Positions 1 through 8,456 of a stretch of DNA of 64,000 bases are shown piece by piece. This DNA comes from Peribacillus muralis (GTDB taxonomy: Bacteria > Bacillota > Bacilli > Bacillales > DSM-1321), in the NCBI RefSeq assembly GCF_001645685.2, contig NZ_CP017080.1, positions 1,230,001-1,294,000 on the forward strand, read 5' to 3'. Each line of letters begins with the position of its first letter. The first letter of the stretch is position 1. The notes beneath the pieces are model-generated. The model had not been told where the DNA came from, ran no database searches, and was given only the letters and a program-made list of their open reading frames with translations. The translations under genes and the position numbers were made by a program.

Positions 1-2175
1 AAAGGAGCACCATATCCCGAAGACGCCCCAAACCCGATTGAACTCCATTTAATTGATGGGGCAGCCGATCCCAATGCTCATGAGGAAACGGCGGCGGAGG
101 ACGGATTTGAGACAGAGGAGCTTGAAAAAGCGCAGCTCGAAGCAAGGCAGATGGCCAAGCTCATTAAGAAGGCCATAAGCGATAAGCATCCGATATATGA
201 TACGAAAACCAAACAATACCGATCGGCAACTTATCGTGATATGGTCATCCTGCTGCGTTCGATGCCATGGGCACCGCAAATCATGGAGGAGTTTAAAAAG
301 CAAGGCATTCCCGTCTATGCCAACTTATCGACAGGGTATTTTGAAGCGACAGAAGTCGCGATCATGATTTCCCTATTGAAGGTGATCGATAATCCGCAAC
401 AGGATATTCCCTTGGCATCGGTGCTTCGTTCTCCCATCGTCGGGATGGATGAGGAAGAAATGTCACAGGTGCGTTTATTCCATACCGGGAGCTATTTCGA
501 AGCATTAGCTGATTTTTACAGGAAGAGTGATCGGGAGGAGTATCCGGGGCTTTATGAAAAAGCTTCGGCTTTTTATAAAAAACTGGTCAGTTGGAGGAAG
601 CTTGCCAGACAGGAAGCATTGTCAGATGTAATTTGGCTGTTGTACCGAGAAACCCAGTTCTATGATTTTGCAGGGGGGATGCCTGGGGGCAAACAGCGTC
701 AGGCTAATTTAAGGGCATTGTATGACAGGGCGAGGCAATATGAGGCAAGCTCTTTTCGCGGATTGTTCCGTTTCCTGCGCTTCATTGAAAGGATGCAGGA
801 GCGGGGTGATGATTTAGGTGCGGCCCGGGCGTTAGGGGAACAGGAAGATGTAGTCCGCCTGATGACGATCCACTCTTCAAAGGGCTTGGAATTCCCGATC
901 GTGTTTATTGCCGGTCTATCCAAACAATTCAATATGATGGATATCCGCAAACCGTATTTACTTGATAAGGATTATGGATTCGCTGCAAAGTATGTCAATC
1001 CTGAATTACGTATCACTTATCCATCCTTACCTCAAATGGCATTTAAGAAAAAGAAGCAGCTTGAATTAATTGCTGAGGAGATGCGGGTCCTCTATGTTGC
1101 CCTTACAAGAGCTAAGGAAAAGCTGTATTTGATTGCCAGCATCAGTGATGCAGAAAAAACGCAGCAAAACTGGGCAAGTAATGCAGCACATGGAGAATGG
1201 CTATTAAAGGATTATGTAAGGGCAGGTGCAAAAAGCTATCTTGATTGGATCGGTCCAGCCCTTGTCCGTCATCGCGATTCGCTTGTGGAAGGTCAAGGGT
1301 TTGAAATGGAGTCGCATCCATCGAACTGGTCGATTACGATCGTTCCAAGTGAGGAGCTTGCCGTTCTTGATGAGGAAGAGGCACTTGGACAGGAGCAATT
1401 ACTTGAGCATGTCCAGAAATCGGAGAAGGTCGCGATGGTATCTGAGTTTTACGATGAAATCAAAGGACAGCTTCAATGGGAGTATCCGGAACATGAGGCG
1501 TCCTTGCACCGTTCGAAGCAATCCGTTTCTGAACTTAAGCGGCAATACGAATTGAGGGACGAGACTGGCTCGACTGAATTGTTGCGTAAATTTAAGCGTC
1601 CCATCACAAAGCGCCCGACTTTCATGCAGGAAAAATCACTAACTCCTGCTGAAAGGGGTACGATTACACATTTAGTGATGCAGCATATCGATCTATCCAA
1701 GGAGGTTACCTTTCAAGCGGTCCAGAAATTGGTGGATGACTTGATTCAACGTGAATTGTTGACAGAGGAGCAGAAGGAAGCAGTGGAACCGGAGACGATT
1801 GTCGTTTTCTTTGATAGTGAAATCGGGCAAAGGATGCAAAGGTCCGTGAACATTCGCCGAGAAGTGCCATTCACGATGTCGTTGCCAGCAAAAGATGCTT
1901 ATCTCGATTGGGATTCCGGGGAAGAGGAAATTCTTATTCAAGGTGTGATTGATTGTATCTTTGAGGATGAACAGGGCCTTGTCCTGCTCGATTATAAAAC
2001 GGATGCGATTACCGGCCGATTTGCTAGCGGGTTTGAAGGAGCTAAAGAAATCCTTGCCGATCGATACCGGGTGCAGCTCCAGCTTTATACGAGGGCTGTT
2101 GAAGGGATACTCAATAAGAAGGTAACCAATCGATACTTGTTTTTCTTTGATGGGGCGCATTTATTGGAAGTATAA
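1..2175 (+). CDS. addA: ATP-dependent helicase/nuclease subunit A (3' part)
   Basis: The reading frame is open from the first base, so the N-terminal half lies outside the window. AddA with AddB forms the RecBCD-like enzyme that processes double-strand ends. The visible part carries UvrD-type helicase motifs: a TIHSSKGLEFP block (about nt 855-895) and a VALTRAKEKLYL block (about nt 1096-1130). The C-terminal RecB-family nuclease motif is present as GVIDCIFED followed by LLDYKTD (about nt 1940-2004), so the nuclease site looks intact. A strong terminator follows. In B. subtilis sbcD and sbcC follow addA, but here they are absent and gerP comes next. Confidence 0.95.
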   Translation, partial: KGAPYPEDAPNPIELHLIDGAADPNAHEETAAEDGFETEELEKAQLEARQMAKLIKKAISDKHPIYDTKTKQYRSATYRDMVILLRSMPWAPQIMEEFKKQGIPVYANLSTGYFEATEVAIMISLLKVIDNPQQDIPLASVLRSPIVGMDEEEMSQVRLFHTGSYFEALADFYRKSDREEYPGLYEKASAFYKKLVSWRKLARQEALSDVIWLLYRETQFYDFAGGMPGGKQRQANLRALYDRARQYEASSFRGLFRFLRFIERMQERGDDLGAARALGEQEDVVRLMTIHSSKGLEFPIVFIAGLSKQFNMMDIRKPYLLDKDYGFAAKYVNPELRITYPSLPQMAFKKKKQLELIAEEMRVLYVALTRAKEKLYLIASISDAEKTQQNWASNAAHGEWLLKDYVRAGAKSYLDWIGPALVRHRDSLVEGQGFEMESHPSNWSITIVPSEELAVLDEEEALGQEQLLEHVQKSEKVAMVSEFYDEIKGQLQWEYPEHEASLHRSKQSVSELKRQYELRDETGSTELLRKFKRPITKRPTFMQEKSLTPAERGTITHLVMQHIDLSKEVTFQAVQKLVDDLIQRELLTEEQKEAVEPETIVVFFDSEIGQRMQRSVNIRREVPFTMSLPAKDAYLDWDSGEEEILIQGVIDCIFEDEQGLVLLDYKTDAITGRFASGFEGAKEILADRYRVQLQLYTRAVEGILNKKVTNRYLFFFDGAHLLEV

Positions 2176-2302
2176 GACAGCCGTCAGGAGGAATAAACGA
2201 GCAAGCCTGCCGGGTAAATCTGCCGAATTTTAAAGTTCGTTAGAATAAGGTGTAACTTTTTTAAATGATTTTCTATAAAAAGCTAGGCAACTCGAAGGAG
2301 GT

Positions 2303-2332
2303 GCCGCCTGTATTTTGCAGGCGGCATTTTTT
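2303..2332 (+). terminator. Rho-independent terminator after addA
   Basis: An 8-bp GC-rich stem (GCCGCCTG / CAGGCGGC) with a 7-nt loop is followed by a T run. It lies 128 nt after the addA stop. Confidence 0.85.
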
Positions 2333-2506
2333 AGGTTTTACTGCCCTCGATAGTGGGGGGAATCAATGATCTGTGTAAATCTTAGCGGTCATATCTCAAT
2401 GGTTTGCCCATGTGACTTGGATTTCCCTGACTCATTCATCAACCTGTTTAATTGTAAGGATGCCTCATCCATCTTCACAAGCTAGAATATTTGAGTCGTA
2501 AAATCA

Positions 2507-2634
2507 AAATGGATTGGAGCGGTAGGAGTGACTCCCGCTTGGAATGTGGGTAAAATTCCGCGGAAGGGAAGTGCTTGAAAAGCGATGGTCTAAGTCCAAC
2601 CATTCCAAAACTGTAGGCAAAAGAAAATCCATTT
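2507..2634. repeat. Degenerate intergenic repeat bounded by a 9-bp inverted repeat
   Basis: The ends AAATGGATT and AATCCATTT are perfect 9-bp inverted repeats. The interior begins GATTGGAGCG and contains TCCGCGGAAGGGAAGTGC. These resemble, from memory, a family of non-coding repeats scattered between Bacillus genes. This copy looks shortened and eroded. The family assignment is recollection, not a search. Confidence 0.4.
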
Positions 2635-2683
2635 GCGTTTTCATACCGAGAGTGAACAGAAACCGTTTTTTCTTATCATAAAC

Positions 2684-2735
2684 ATATGTGCCCTATAGGT
2701 AGACTTTTTTCGTGTCCACTCTATAGGGCACATAT
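2684..2735. repeat. Perfect 15-bp inverted repeat (long hairpin)
   Basis: The arms at 2684-2698 (ATATGTGCCCTATAG) and 2721-2735 are perfect inverted repeats. Inside them GTAGAC and GTCCAC extend the stem with one mismatch. It lies 24 nt past the gerPF stop. It could end gerP transcription, but no T run follows the stem on the minus strand. Confidence 0.6.
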
Positions 2736-2759
2736 TGGAAGAGGGAGCCTTTTCCTTCG

Positions 2760-2978
2760 TTAATTATTCCCTGCAATGGGCTGGTCGATCCCATTGATAT
2801 CAAGCACATTGCTTCCATTCAAACCATTGGCGGTAAAGACGATGGCACCAGTATTTGCTGAACCTGAACCTGTGACCGATTTGGAGGATGACTTTGGGGA
2901 AATCACCGCTGCATCCCCGAATAATAGATTTCCTTCCCCTACATTAAATATTTGAATAGGGCCGACTATGGCTGGCAT
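2760..2978 (-). CDS. gerPF: Spore germination protein GerPF
   Basis: This 72-aa protein begins MPAIVGPIQIFNVGEG, the signature shared by GerPA and GerPF, and ends DINGIDQPIAGNN. GerP proteins are small coat-associated proteins needed for germinants to pass the spore coat and reach the inner-membrane receptors. It is the last gene of the gerPABCDEF operon, 23 nt after gerPE. In B. subtilis the operon is made in the mother cell by sigma-K. I found no clear sigma-K promoter here. Confidence 0.93.
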   Translation of the reverse strand: MPAIVGPIQIFNVGEGNLLFGDAAVISPKSSSKSVTGSGSANTGAIVFTANGLNGSNVLDINGIDQPIAGNN

Positions 2979-3001
2979 ATGAATGCCTCCTTCTTAAAAA
3001 A

Positions 3002-3409
3002 TCAAGTATTGTTGGGTGAAACCTCAATGGATTGCCCTTCGACCTTTTTAGGGACCTGCCGTATGTGTTTCACCCTGGATTCCATACGTATATGGCCGAC
3101 ATTGCCCACGCCAACCACGGAAGAGGATGATATCCCGATGATATTGATGTTGCCGACACGTATGAAGGGATTTGGATTTGAAAAGCTTGAGTAGACCGGT
3201 TCATACAATCTCGGGAGATAAATGGGCCTCTTGAAAACGTTATAGTCTTTGAATTGAATGTCAATTGAACCGAAAGTTTCACTTTTCTTCTGAACGGCTA
3301 ATGCAAGGGCATTTCCATCTATATAGGAAGTGTCCCCTATTTGCATGGTCGAACAGAATGAGACCGTATCGGATAATATGGATTTCACTTTTGATATTCT
3401 CGAAAACAT
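3002..3409 (-). CDS. gerPE: Spore germination protein GerPE
   Basis: This 135-aa protein lies in the order expected for gerPE. It opens with MFSRISKVKSILSDTVSFCSTMQIGDT, has a central IYLPRLYEPVY segment, and ends in a Gly/Ser/Val-rich stretch (IIGISSSSVVGVGNVGHI). It starts only 5 nt after the gerPD stop, which suggests translational coupling. Role: one of six proteins required for spore coat permeability to germinants. The assignment rests on operon position, length and family-like sequence. Confidence 0.9.
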   Translation of the reverse strand: MFSRISKVKSILSDTVSFCSTMQIGDTSYIDGNALALAVQKKSETFGSIDIQFKDYNVFKRPIYLPRLYEPVYSSFSNPNPFIRVGNINIIGISSSSVVGVGNVGHIRMESRVKHIRQVPKKVEGQSIEVSPNNT

Positions 3410-3414
3410 GTTGT

Positions 3415-3594
3415 TTACCCTTCCGGGGTAACCGGTACGAATGGTCCGATTATAAGGGATTCAGGCGGAGTATCGAATGCGGAAGATAGTTGAACCGTTT
3501 GGACATCCCCAATGAGAAATAAAGCAGAGCTTGCTACACCAGTGATTTTTATATCACCTACACAAAGCTGATGATTCGTTACATTAAACTCCAT
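3415..3594 (-). CDS. gerPD: Spore germination protein GerPD
   Basis: This 59-aa ORF starts MEFNVTNHQLCVGDIKITGV and ends FVPVTPEG. It is found by reading the minus strand between gerPC and gerPE. It starts 11 nt inside the end of gerPC and stops 5 nt before gerPE, the tight packing typical of this operon. The ALFLIGDVQTVQLSS segment resembles GerPB and GerPD repeats. Its role is coat permeability during germination. Confidence 0.9.
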   Translation of the reverse strand: MEFNVTNHQLCVGDIKITGVASSALFLIGDVQTVQLSSAFDTPPESLIIGPFVPVTPEG

Positions 3595-4195
3595 TTACAT
3601 TTCCTCCTGTTTCGGCTTGTGAATGTGTGATGAATTGAAACAATGCCGCTTGAATATCGGACTTTACCTTTTCCCTGATCTTTTCCTTGACGTTATCACG
3701 TTGCTGCGGTGCACGTTCGGGGAAAGACAAGTTATCGTAATACATATTGATTCGTTGATGGAGCTGACGTTCGACGTCTTGTTTAATGAAGTCATGATAA
3801 GAAGGCTCCAAAGTTATTTTTAGCTGGCTTTCCGTATCCTCGATCATATTTTCCAAGTCTGAAAGAATATCGTTATGAATTTCCTGAACAACGATTTCCC
3901 GGCCTGGAAATAAATTTGGAGCAGGCTGAACGGGTTGGTTATTAACGGAAAATTCATCTATGTTGTTTAGATCATTAGGATTTAAACCGATATTCAACGT
4001 ACCGTCCAGTGATTCGACTTTTAATTGATCGAATTTATATTCAATCCTATCAACATGGATTGGCGGTCTATTTTTCAGCTCGGCAAGTTCATCTGTCAGG
4101 CGTTTGAGTTCGTGTTCAAGTTTCATGATCCGTTTATCCTGGGCTTCTAAAAAACGCTGCATTTGTATGGAGTACGAATAAAGATCCTGATTCAC
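3584..4195 (-). CDS. gerPC: Spore germination protein GerPC
   Basis: This is a 203-aa hydrophilic protein. Residues about 10-45 are a coiled-coil-like segment (FLEAQDKRIMKLEHELKRLTDELAELKNRPP). It is followed by VDRIEYKFDQLKVESLDGTLNIGLNP, characteristic of GerPC. GerPC is the largest member of the operon and is required for the coat to be permeable to germinants. The C-terminus overlaps the gerPD start by 11 nt. Confidence 0.92.
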   Translation of the reverse strand: MNQDLYSYSIQMQRFLEAQDKRIMKLEHELKRLTDELAELKNRPPIHVDRIEYKFDQLKVESLDGTLNIGLNPNDLNNIDEFSVNNQPVQPAPNLFPGREIVVQEIHNDILSDLENMIEDTESQLKITLEPSYHDFIKQDVERQLHQRINMYYDNLSFPERAPQQRDNVKEKIREKVKSDIQAALFQFITHSQAETGGNVNGV

Positions 4196-4271
4196 GATTC
4201 AACACCTCACCTTCACCAAGATATGTTTTCATATATGACAGTATATGAAAAAGTTTACGGTAGGTGAATGC

Positions 4272-4484
4272 CTATGAACTAGGAGGTGTAAATGGTACGA
4301 AGGTGGTCAATGGTGCTATATCAGCTTCGATTTCCGGTGCAGGCTCAGTGAAGCCGCCGGTATTGGCCAATGTAGAATATGGTTTGATCACGCCTGCACT
4401 TCCAATTTGAAAAACGGAGGAGTTGGCGATGCTTTCAATTTTTATCATATTGATTTGGATGGTTTGGTGAATATTGAAAATCAT
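4272..4484 (-). CDS. gerPB: Spore germination protein GerPB
   Basis: This 70-aa protein begins MIFNIHQTIQINMIKIESIANSSVFQIGSAGVIKP, the GerPB pattern, and has a proline-rich C-terminus (FVPFTPPSS). It is the second gene of the operon, 23 nt after gerPA and 76 nt before gerPC. It has the same coat-permeability role as its neighbours. Confidence 0.92.
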   Translation of the reverse strand: MIFNIHQTIQINMIKIESIANSSVFQIGSAGVIKPYSTLANTGGFTEPAPEIEADIAPLTTFVPFTPPSS

Positions 4485-4507
4485 GATGACTCCTTTCTAT
4501 AAAACCA

Positions 4508-4729
4508 TTAGAGATTTAAGACCATTGGCTGGTCGACGCCATCTGTATCATTTGTGTTTGTGGTGCTATAGGCATTATAAAGTGAAATGGATTCACCAGT
4601 ATTGAACGAGCCAGCACCTGCAAACGTTTTTGAAGTGGAGTATGGATTAATTTTAAAGACGTCACCAATATGGACAACGCCACTGCTACCGACGTTAATG
4701 ACTTGAACGATTCCTACAATGGCCGGCAA
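4508..4729 (-). CDS. gerPA: Spore germination protein GerPA (TTG start)
   Basis: I start this protein at a TTG codon (plus-strand 4727-4729), giving 73 aa that begin PAIVGIVQVINVGSSGVVHIGD after the initiator. This matches GerPA, which normally begins MPAIVG. An AGGGTGA ribosome binding site lies 5 nt upstream. A GTG further upstream would give 103 aa, but the extra 30 residues do not look like the family. This is the first gene of gerPABCDEF. The similarity to GerPF suggests the two arose by duplication. Confidence 0.9.
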   Translation of the reverse strand: MPAIVGIVQVINVGSSGVVHIGDVFKINPYSTSKTFAGAGSFNTGESISLYNAYSTTNTNDTDGVDQPMVLNL

Positions 4730-4819
4730 GAAAATCACCCTTTTTTCATTCGGTTTTTCCCTGGAATCTTTGGCCGTGAGCCCAGAATTGAAGGGAGTTT
4801 CAATGTATTGTATGTTCAC

Positions 4820-5425
4820 TCATGGTTGATGTGATTCATCTGCCTATCGAAATTCTGTTATGTTAAAAATTGGTAGTATTAATAAAATGATGATAACGGA
4901 TGTAGTAATAATACTGATTTCAACGAAGGGAGTGAATATCTACTTCAATTTAAACAAGAGGTGATTAAATGAATGTACCAAGTATTAACGCATTTCTTAG
5001 ATTGAGCAGCTTTACTACATGGCGATTAGAAAGCGATCATAGGAGATGAGAAGGTTTTAACTTACATAGAGCTGAACGGTCGTGTAAACAGCTTTCAAAT
5101 GGTGATTTATCTCCGTAATGGTTACTGGAAATTCAAGGGAAGATAAGATGGGTTTCGTTAATTGTAGCCTCGCTATCGCTGTTCAGAAATGATCAGCTAT
5201 TTTTTTTTGTATCTCTTAACCTTAAATGAAGTTTCTTATTAAGCTATGAAAAGTAACTCAAGCCATTCTTAAACAAGGGCGGTCATTCAGGAGCAATCGA
5301 ATTTGTTTCGAAAAAAAGCTTCCGGTTTGACGATAAAGTGTTACGATTATAAAATATTTAGAATTATTATAATTTTAATTTTTCTTCATGTTGACTTTAA
5401 GAGTTTTGGATTGTGGGGGAGGGCA
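4820..5425. other. Gap between gerPA and the MFS gene
   Basis: This stretch is AT-rich. It should hold the gerP promoter on the minus strand, but no convincing sigma-K site was identified. The only coding signal is the possible broken small gene at 4969-5146. Confidence 0.4.
4969..5146 (+). pseudogene. Possible frameshifted small gene
   Basis: An AGAGGTGATTAA ribosome binding site precedes an ATG that opens a 26-codon ORF (MNVPSINAFLRLSSFTTWRLES...) stopping at 5047-5049. From 5042 the next frame reads GDEKVLTYIELNGRVNSFQMV and on to a TAA at 5144-5146. Together they would make one protein of about 58 aa if a single frameshift lies near 5030-5045. I do not recognise the family. Alternatives are a short real peptide or chance. 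Confidence 0.3.
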
Positions 5426-6700
5426 ATGAAACGGATTCATTATAGCTGGATCATTTTAATCATCACATTTTTCTCAATTATTGTAGCAGGAATCGTTAGA
5501 TCATCATCCGGCGTATTCATCGTACCATTGGAAGATGAGTTTGGATGGGATCGTTCCGTCATTTCTTTGGCATTCGCCATTAGTCTATTTCTTTATGGAT
5601 TATCAGGCCCCTTCATGGCTGCCCTGATTGAAGTGCTTGGATTAAAGAAAATGATGGTATTGGGCATGTCCACCCTATTGACAGGGATTTCCCTTACTTT
5701 TTTCATGAAACATGAGTGGCAGCTGATGCTTATCTGGGGTGTTATCATCGGATTGGGTTGTGGCGTGTTTTTGACGGTGTTGAGCCCATATGTGGCGAAT
5801 CGTTGGTTCGATAAGCGGCGAGGGCTGGCAGTTGGGATATTAACGGCAAGTACGGCTACAGGTCAGCTCATTTTACTTCCAGTTTTAGCTATCATCATCG
5901 AGAACTACTCTTTTAGATGGGCAATTGGTTTGGTCATGGTTCTTAGCTTGATCATGCTGCTGATCATCCTTTTATTCATGAAAAATACACCGAAGGAGGT
6001 TGGCGCGCTTCCATATGGGGCGGAAGGGAAAATCCGGGAATCGGCTGCAGTTCAAAAGAAAAACCCCATTGGCATGGCTTTTCGATCATTAAAAGAAGCG
6101 GCGGGAGTTAAGGAATTCTGGTTACTGGCAGCAAGCTTTTTTATATGTGGACTGTCAACGAGCGGATTAATCGGGACACATTTCATTTCTTATTGCATCA
6201 GTTTTGGTTTGCCTGTCGTTACGGCGGCATCATTGCTATCTTTCATGGGGATCTTTGATTTGATTGGTACTACTTTATCCGGCTGGTTATCCGACCGTTT
6301 TGATAATCGCTGGCTGTTGTTTTGGTATTACGGTCTAAGGGGAGCGTCCCTCGTATTGCTTCCTTTTGCGCTGAAGGAAGGTACGATCACGTTGTTGATC
6401 ATCTTCTCCGTATTTTATGGGTTGGATTGGATAGCGACGGTTCCCCCGACCATCAGCATTTCAAGGCAAGTCTTTGGATTGGAGAGAAGCGGGATTATCT
6501 ACGGGTGGATATTCGCTTCGCATCAAGCTGGTGCAGCAGTGGCGGCATATGGCGGTGGTCTGATCTTCAAGGTTTTTAATTCCTATACATGGGGATTTTT
6601 CCTAGCGGGGATCTTTTGCTTGCTGGGGAGCTTGTTTGTCATATTGATAAAAAGGGAAAGAACGGCTTCCATCATGAACGATGATACAGTAAAGCTATAG
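5426..6700 (+). CDS. MFS transporter
   Basis: This is a 424-aa protein with about 12 hydrophobic segments, typical of major facilitator permeases. I start at ATG 5426 (MKRIHYSWII), preceded by GGGGGAGG. A longer in-frame start at 5303 has no good ribosome binding site. After TM1 comes SSSGVFIVPLEDEFGWDRS, and the loop between TM2 and TM3 reads LIEVLGLKKMM. A GWLSDRFDNRW loop sits in the second half. These features resemble the monocarboxylate/oxalate-formate antiporter branch, but the substrate cannot be read from sequence. It is followed 40 nt later by the DUF418 gene. Confidence 0.85.
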   Translation: MKRIHYSWIILIITFFSIIVAGIVRSSSGVFIVPLEDEFGWDRSVISLAFAISLFLYGLSGPFMAALIEVLGLKKMMVLGMSTLLTGISLTFFMKHEWQLMLIWGVIIGLGCGVFLTVLSPYVANRWFDKRRGLAVGILTASTATGQLILLPVLAIIIENYSFRWAIGLVMVLSLIMLLIILLFMKNTPKEVGALPYGAEGKIRESAAVQKKNPIGMAFRSLKEAAGVKEFWLLAASFFICGLSTSGLIGTHFISYCISFGLPVVTAASLLSFMGIFDLIGTTLSGWLSDRFDNRWLLFWYYGLRGASLVLLPFALKEGTITLLIIFSVFYGLDWIATVPPTISISRQVFGLERSGIIYGWIFASHQAGAAVAAYGGGLIFKVFNSYTWGFFLAGIFCLLGSLFVILIKRERTASIMNDDTVKL

Positions 6701-6740
6701 AAGCATTGTGAATTCCTGTGAAAGAAAGAGGGTGAAAATC

Positions 6741-7949
6741 ATGAACGGGACGATGATGACATTGCAGGAAAATAAACGGATAGTAAGCATCGATATATTA
6801 CGGGGGCTGTCCATTTTAGGGATTTTTTTCGTGAATATGCCTTCATTCCACTCTCCGCTCTTGTACATGGACGGTGCTGGACAATGGTCCAAAGGCTGGG
6901 ACGGGATATTATACAGGTTCAGTGATGTTGTGGCACAGGCCAGCTTTTATCCGTTATTTGCGTTTTTATTCGGTTTCGGTGCAATCACCCTGGCCCTTGG
7001 GAGCACAGAAAAGGGGATATCCTTTCCTTTCCTGTTTACGAAAAGGCTATCTTTCCTGCTTATACTTGGATGCATGCATGCTTTTTTCATCTGGCATGGG
7101 GATATCCTTATTAATTACGCTGTTTTTGGGTTTGCATTATTGTTTTTTTATAAGATGAGGGGTAAGGCGTTGATCTTGCTAGGTACCGTGTGTTACGTTC
7201 TGCCATTTGCCTTATTGGGTGCGCTTTTCCTGGTTATGGGCAGCATCGATAGCGAGGCGATGTCAATAACGGAAGATTCGAAGATGATGGAGCAGTCTTT
7301 GGAAATTTATCAATCTGGCACATTAGCGGAAATCATGAATCAGAGAGCACAAGATTGGTATATGGTGAATAACCTCTTTAATGCCGGTATCCTTTTTTTG
7401 TCGATTTTCCCGTTTTTTTTGATTGGGGCTGGTGTGGCTAAGCAAGGCTATTTGCAAAACCCGATGCCATATAGGCGGAAATTGAAGGTAATCATGATCG
7501 TAAGCCTGCTACTGGGCTTGATGATAAAGAGTCTCCCCTATGTGGGGGTATATGATTTTGGCACAATGTTCATGCAGGATTATTTTGGCGGACCATTACT
7601 GACGGTATTCTATATTACAGCCATCACGTTACTTGCAGAAAAAACTGGAGCATGTCGACTGTTAATGCCTCTTTCCTATGTAGGCAGGATGTCCATGAGC
7701 AATTATTTATTCCAATCGATAGTCTGTACCTCGATTTTTTATTCATATGGCTTTGGCTTATACGGATCCGTTTCTTACACGACAGGGTTCATTATCCTGA
7801 TTGCGTTGTTTTGCCTGCAAATCCCTCTATCCCGCTTATGGATGAGTTTGTATAGATACGGCCCGGTTGAATATGTCTGGCGATGTGCTACATATGGAAA
7901 AAAGCCGGTCATGCGCAAGGAAGGACTAGTAAGGAAGAAATGCACATGA
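6741..7949 (+). CDS. DUF418 family membrane protein
   Basis: This is a 402-aa polytopic membrane protein. The N-terminus ENKRIVSIDILRGLSILGIFFVNMPSF is the typical opening of the YeiB/DUF418 family. The C-terminal half (LMPLSYVGRMSMSNYLFQSIVC...YGPVEYVWRCATYG) is the DUF418 domain. The start at 6741 is chosen because GAGGGTGA lies just upstream. The biochemical role of the family is uncertain, though it resembles membrane acyltransferases. It lies 40 nt after the MFS gene and may be cotranscribed with it. Confidence 0.85.
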   Translation: MNGTMMTLQENKRIVSIDILRGLSILGIFFVNMPSFHSPLLYMDGAGQWSKGWDGILYRFSDVVAQASFYPLFAFLFGFGAITLALGSTEKGISFPFLFTKRLSFLLILGCMHAFFIWHGDILINYAVFGFALLFFYKMRGKALILLGTVCYVLPFALLGALFLVMGSIDSEAMSITEDSKMMEQSLEIYQSGTLAEIMNQRAQDWYMVNNLFNAGILFLSIFPFFLIGAGVAKQGYLQNPMPYRRKLKVIMIVSLLLGLMIKSLPYVGVYDFGTMFMQDYFGGPLLTVFYITAITLLAEKTGACRLLMPLSYVGRMSMSNYLFQSIVCTSIFYSYGFGLYGSVSYTTGFIILIALFCLQIPLSRLWMSLYRYGPVEYVWRCATYGKKPVMRKEGLVRKKCT

Positions 7950-7978
7950 TGATCATTAAATTGTTGATTTTTCCCCAT

Positions 7979-8001
7979 TAAGGTGACACCTTAGTTTTGT
8001 T
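7979..8001 (+). terminator. Weak hairpin after the DUF418 gene
   Basis: A 6-bp stem TAAGGT / ACCTTA with a 3-nt loop is followed by a T-rich tail. The stem is short, so this is a tentative terminator. Confidence 0.35.
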
Positions 8002-8056
8002 TTTATGTAAAAGCCTATGATATGATGAGAGGGAAACTGAACGAGGGGGCAATAAA

Positions 8057-8404
8057 ATGACTACACACTTGCATATTACAGCATGGGTAATCGGAATCAT
8101 CCTTTTCTTTGTCACATATTCGATGCTTAAAAGCGGAAATCCGAAAGCGAAAATGCTACATATGATAACACGGTTATTCTATCTACTGATTTTCTTGACT
8201 GGCGGAATGCTGATTACGGATTTTGGTGCCTATGCCGTTAAAATGATTGTCGGCATCATCGTAATTGCTGCGATGGAAATGGTCTTGGTTCGTACGAAAA
8301 AAAGGAAAAGCACTAGTGCCATGTGGATCCTATTTATCGTTGCGTTGGTATTCGTGGTTTATTTGGGACTTTCCCTGCCACAAGGACTTTACTTCTTTAA
8401 ATAA
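8057..8404 (+). CDS. yisL: YisL family membrane protein
   Basis: This 115-aa protein has four predicted membrane helices (residues about 5-25, 37-57, 63-83 and 92-110). It opens with MTTHLHITAWVIGIILFFVTYSM, which matches YisL (DUF1516/UPF0344) of Bacillus. AACGAGGGGGC provides the ribosome binding site. The function is unknown. The position next to yisN and asnO matches the B. subtilis yis region, although wprA, found there in B. subtilis, is missing here. Confidence 0.9.
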   Translation: MTTHLHITAWVIGIILFFVTYSMLKSGNPKAKMLHMITRLFYLLIFLTGGMLITDFGAYAVKMIVGIIVIAAMEMVLVRTKKRKSTSAMWILFIVALVFVVYLGLSLPQGLYFFK

Positions 8405-8414
8405 AGAATGGAAA

Positions 8415-8452
8415 AGCGGGTAAATGAGCAGACCTCATTTACCCGCTTTTTT
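8415..8452. terminator. Bidirectional terminator between yisL and yisN
   Basis: A 14-bp perfect stem AGCGGGTAAATGAG / CTCATTTACCCGCT with a 5-nt loop has a T run on one side and A's on the other. It can serve both convergent genes. Confidence 0.9.
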
Positions 8453-8456
8453 CATG

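Larger units (their letters stand above)
2176..2759. other. Gene-free gap between addA and gerPF
   Basis: No convincing ORF is seen. The gap holds the addA terminator, a degenerate 128-bp inverted-repeat-bounded element (2507-2634) and a long perfect inverted repeat (2684-2735). In B. subtilis this position holds sbcD and sbcC. Confidence 0.6.

Noticed and set aside
1693..2160. 155-codon ORF antisense to addA
   Set aside because: It is opposite the conserved nuclease domain, with no ribosome binding site or family-like sequence.
4730..4819. 30-residue N-terminal extension of gerPA from a GTG start
   Set aside because: The extension is unlike GerPA, and a TTG with a good ribosome binding site at 4729 restores the normal protein.
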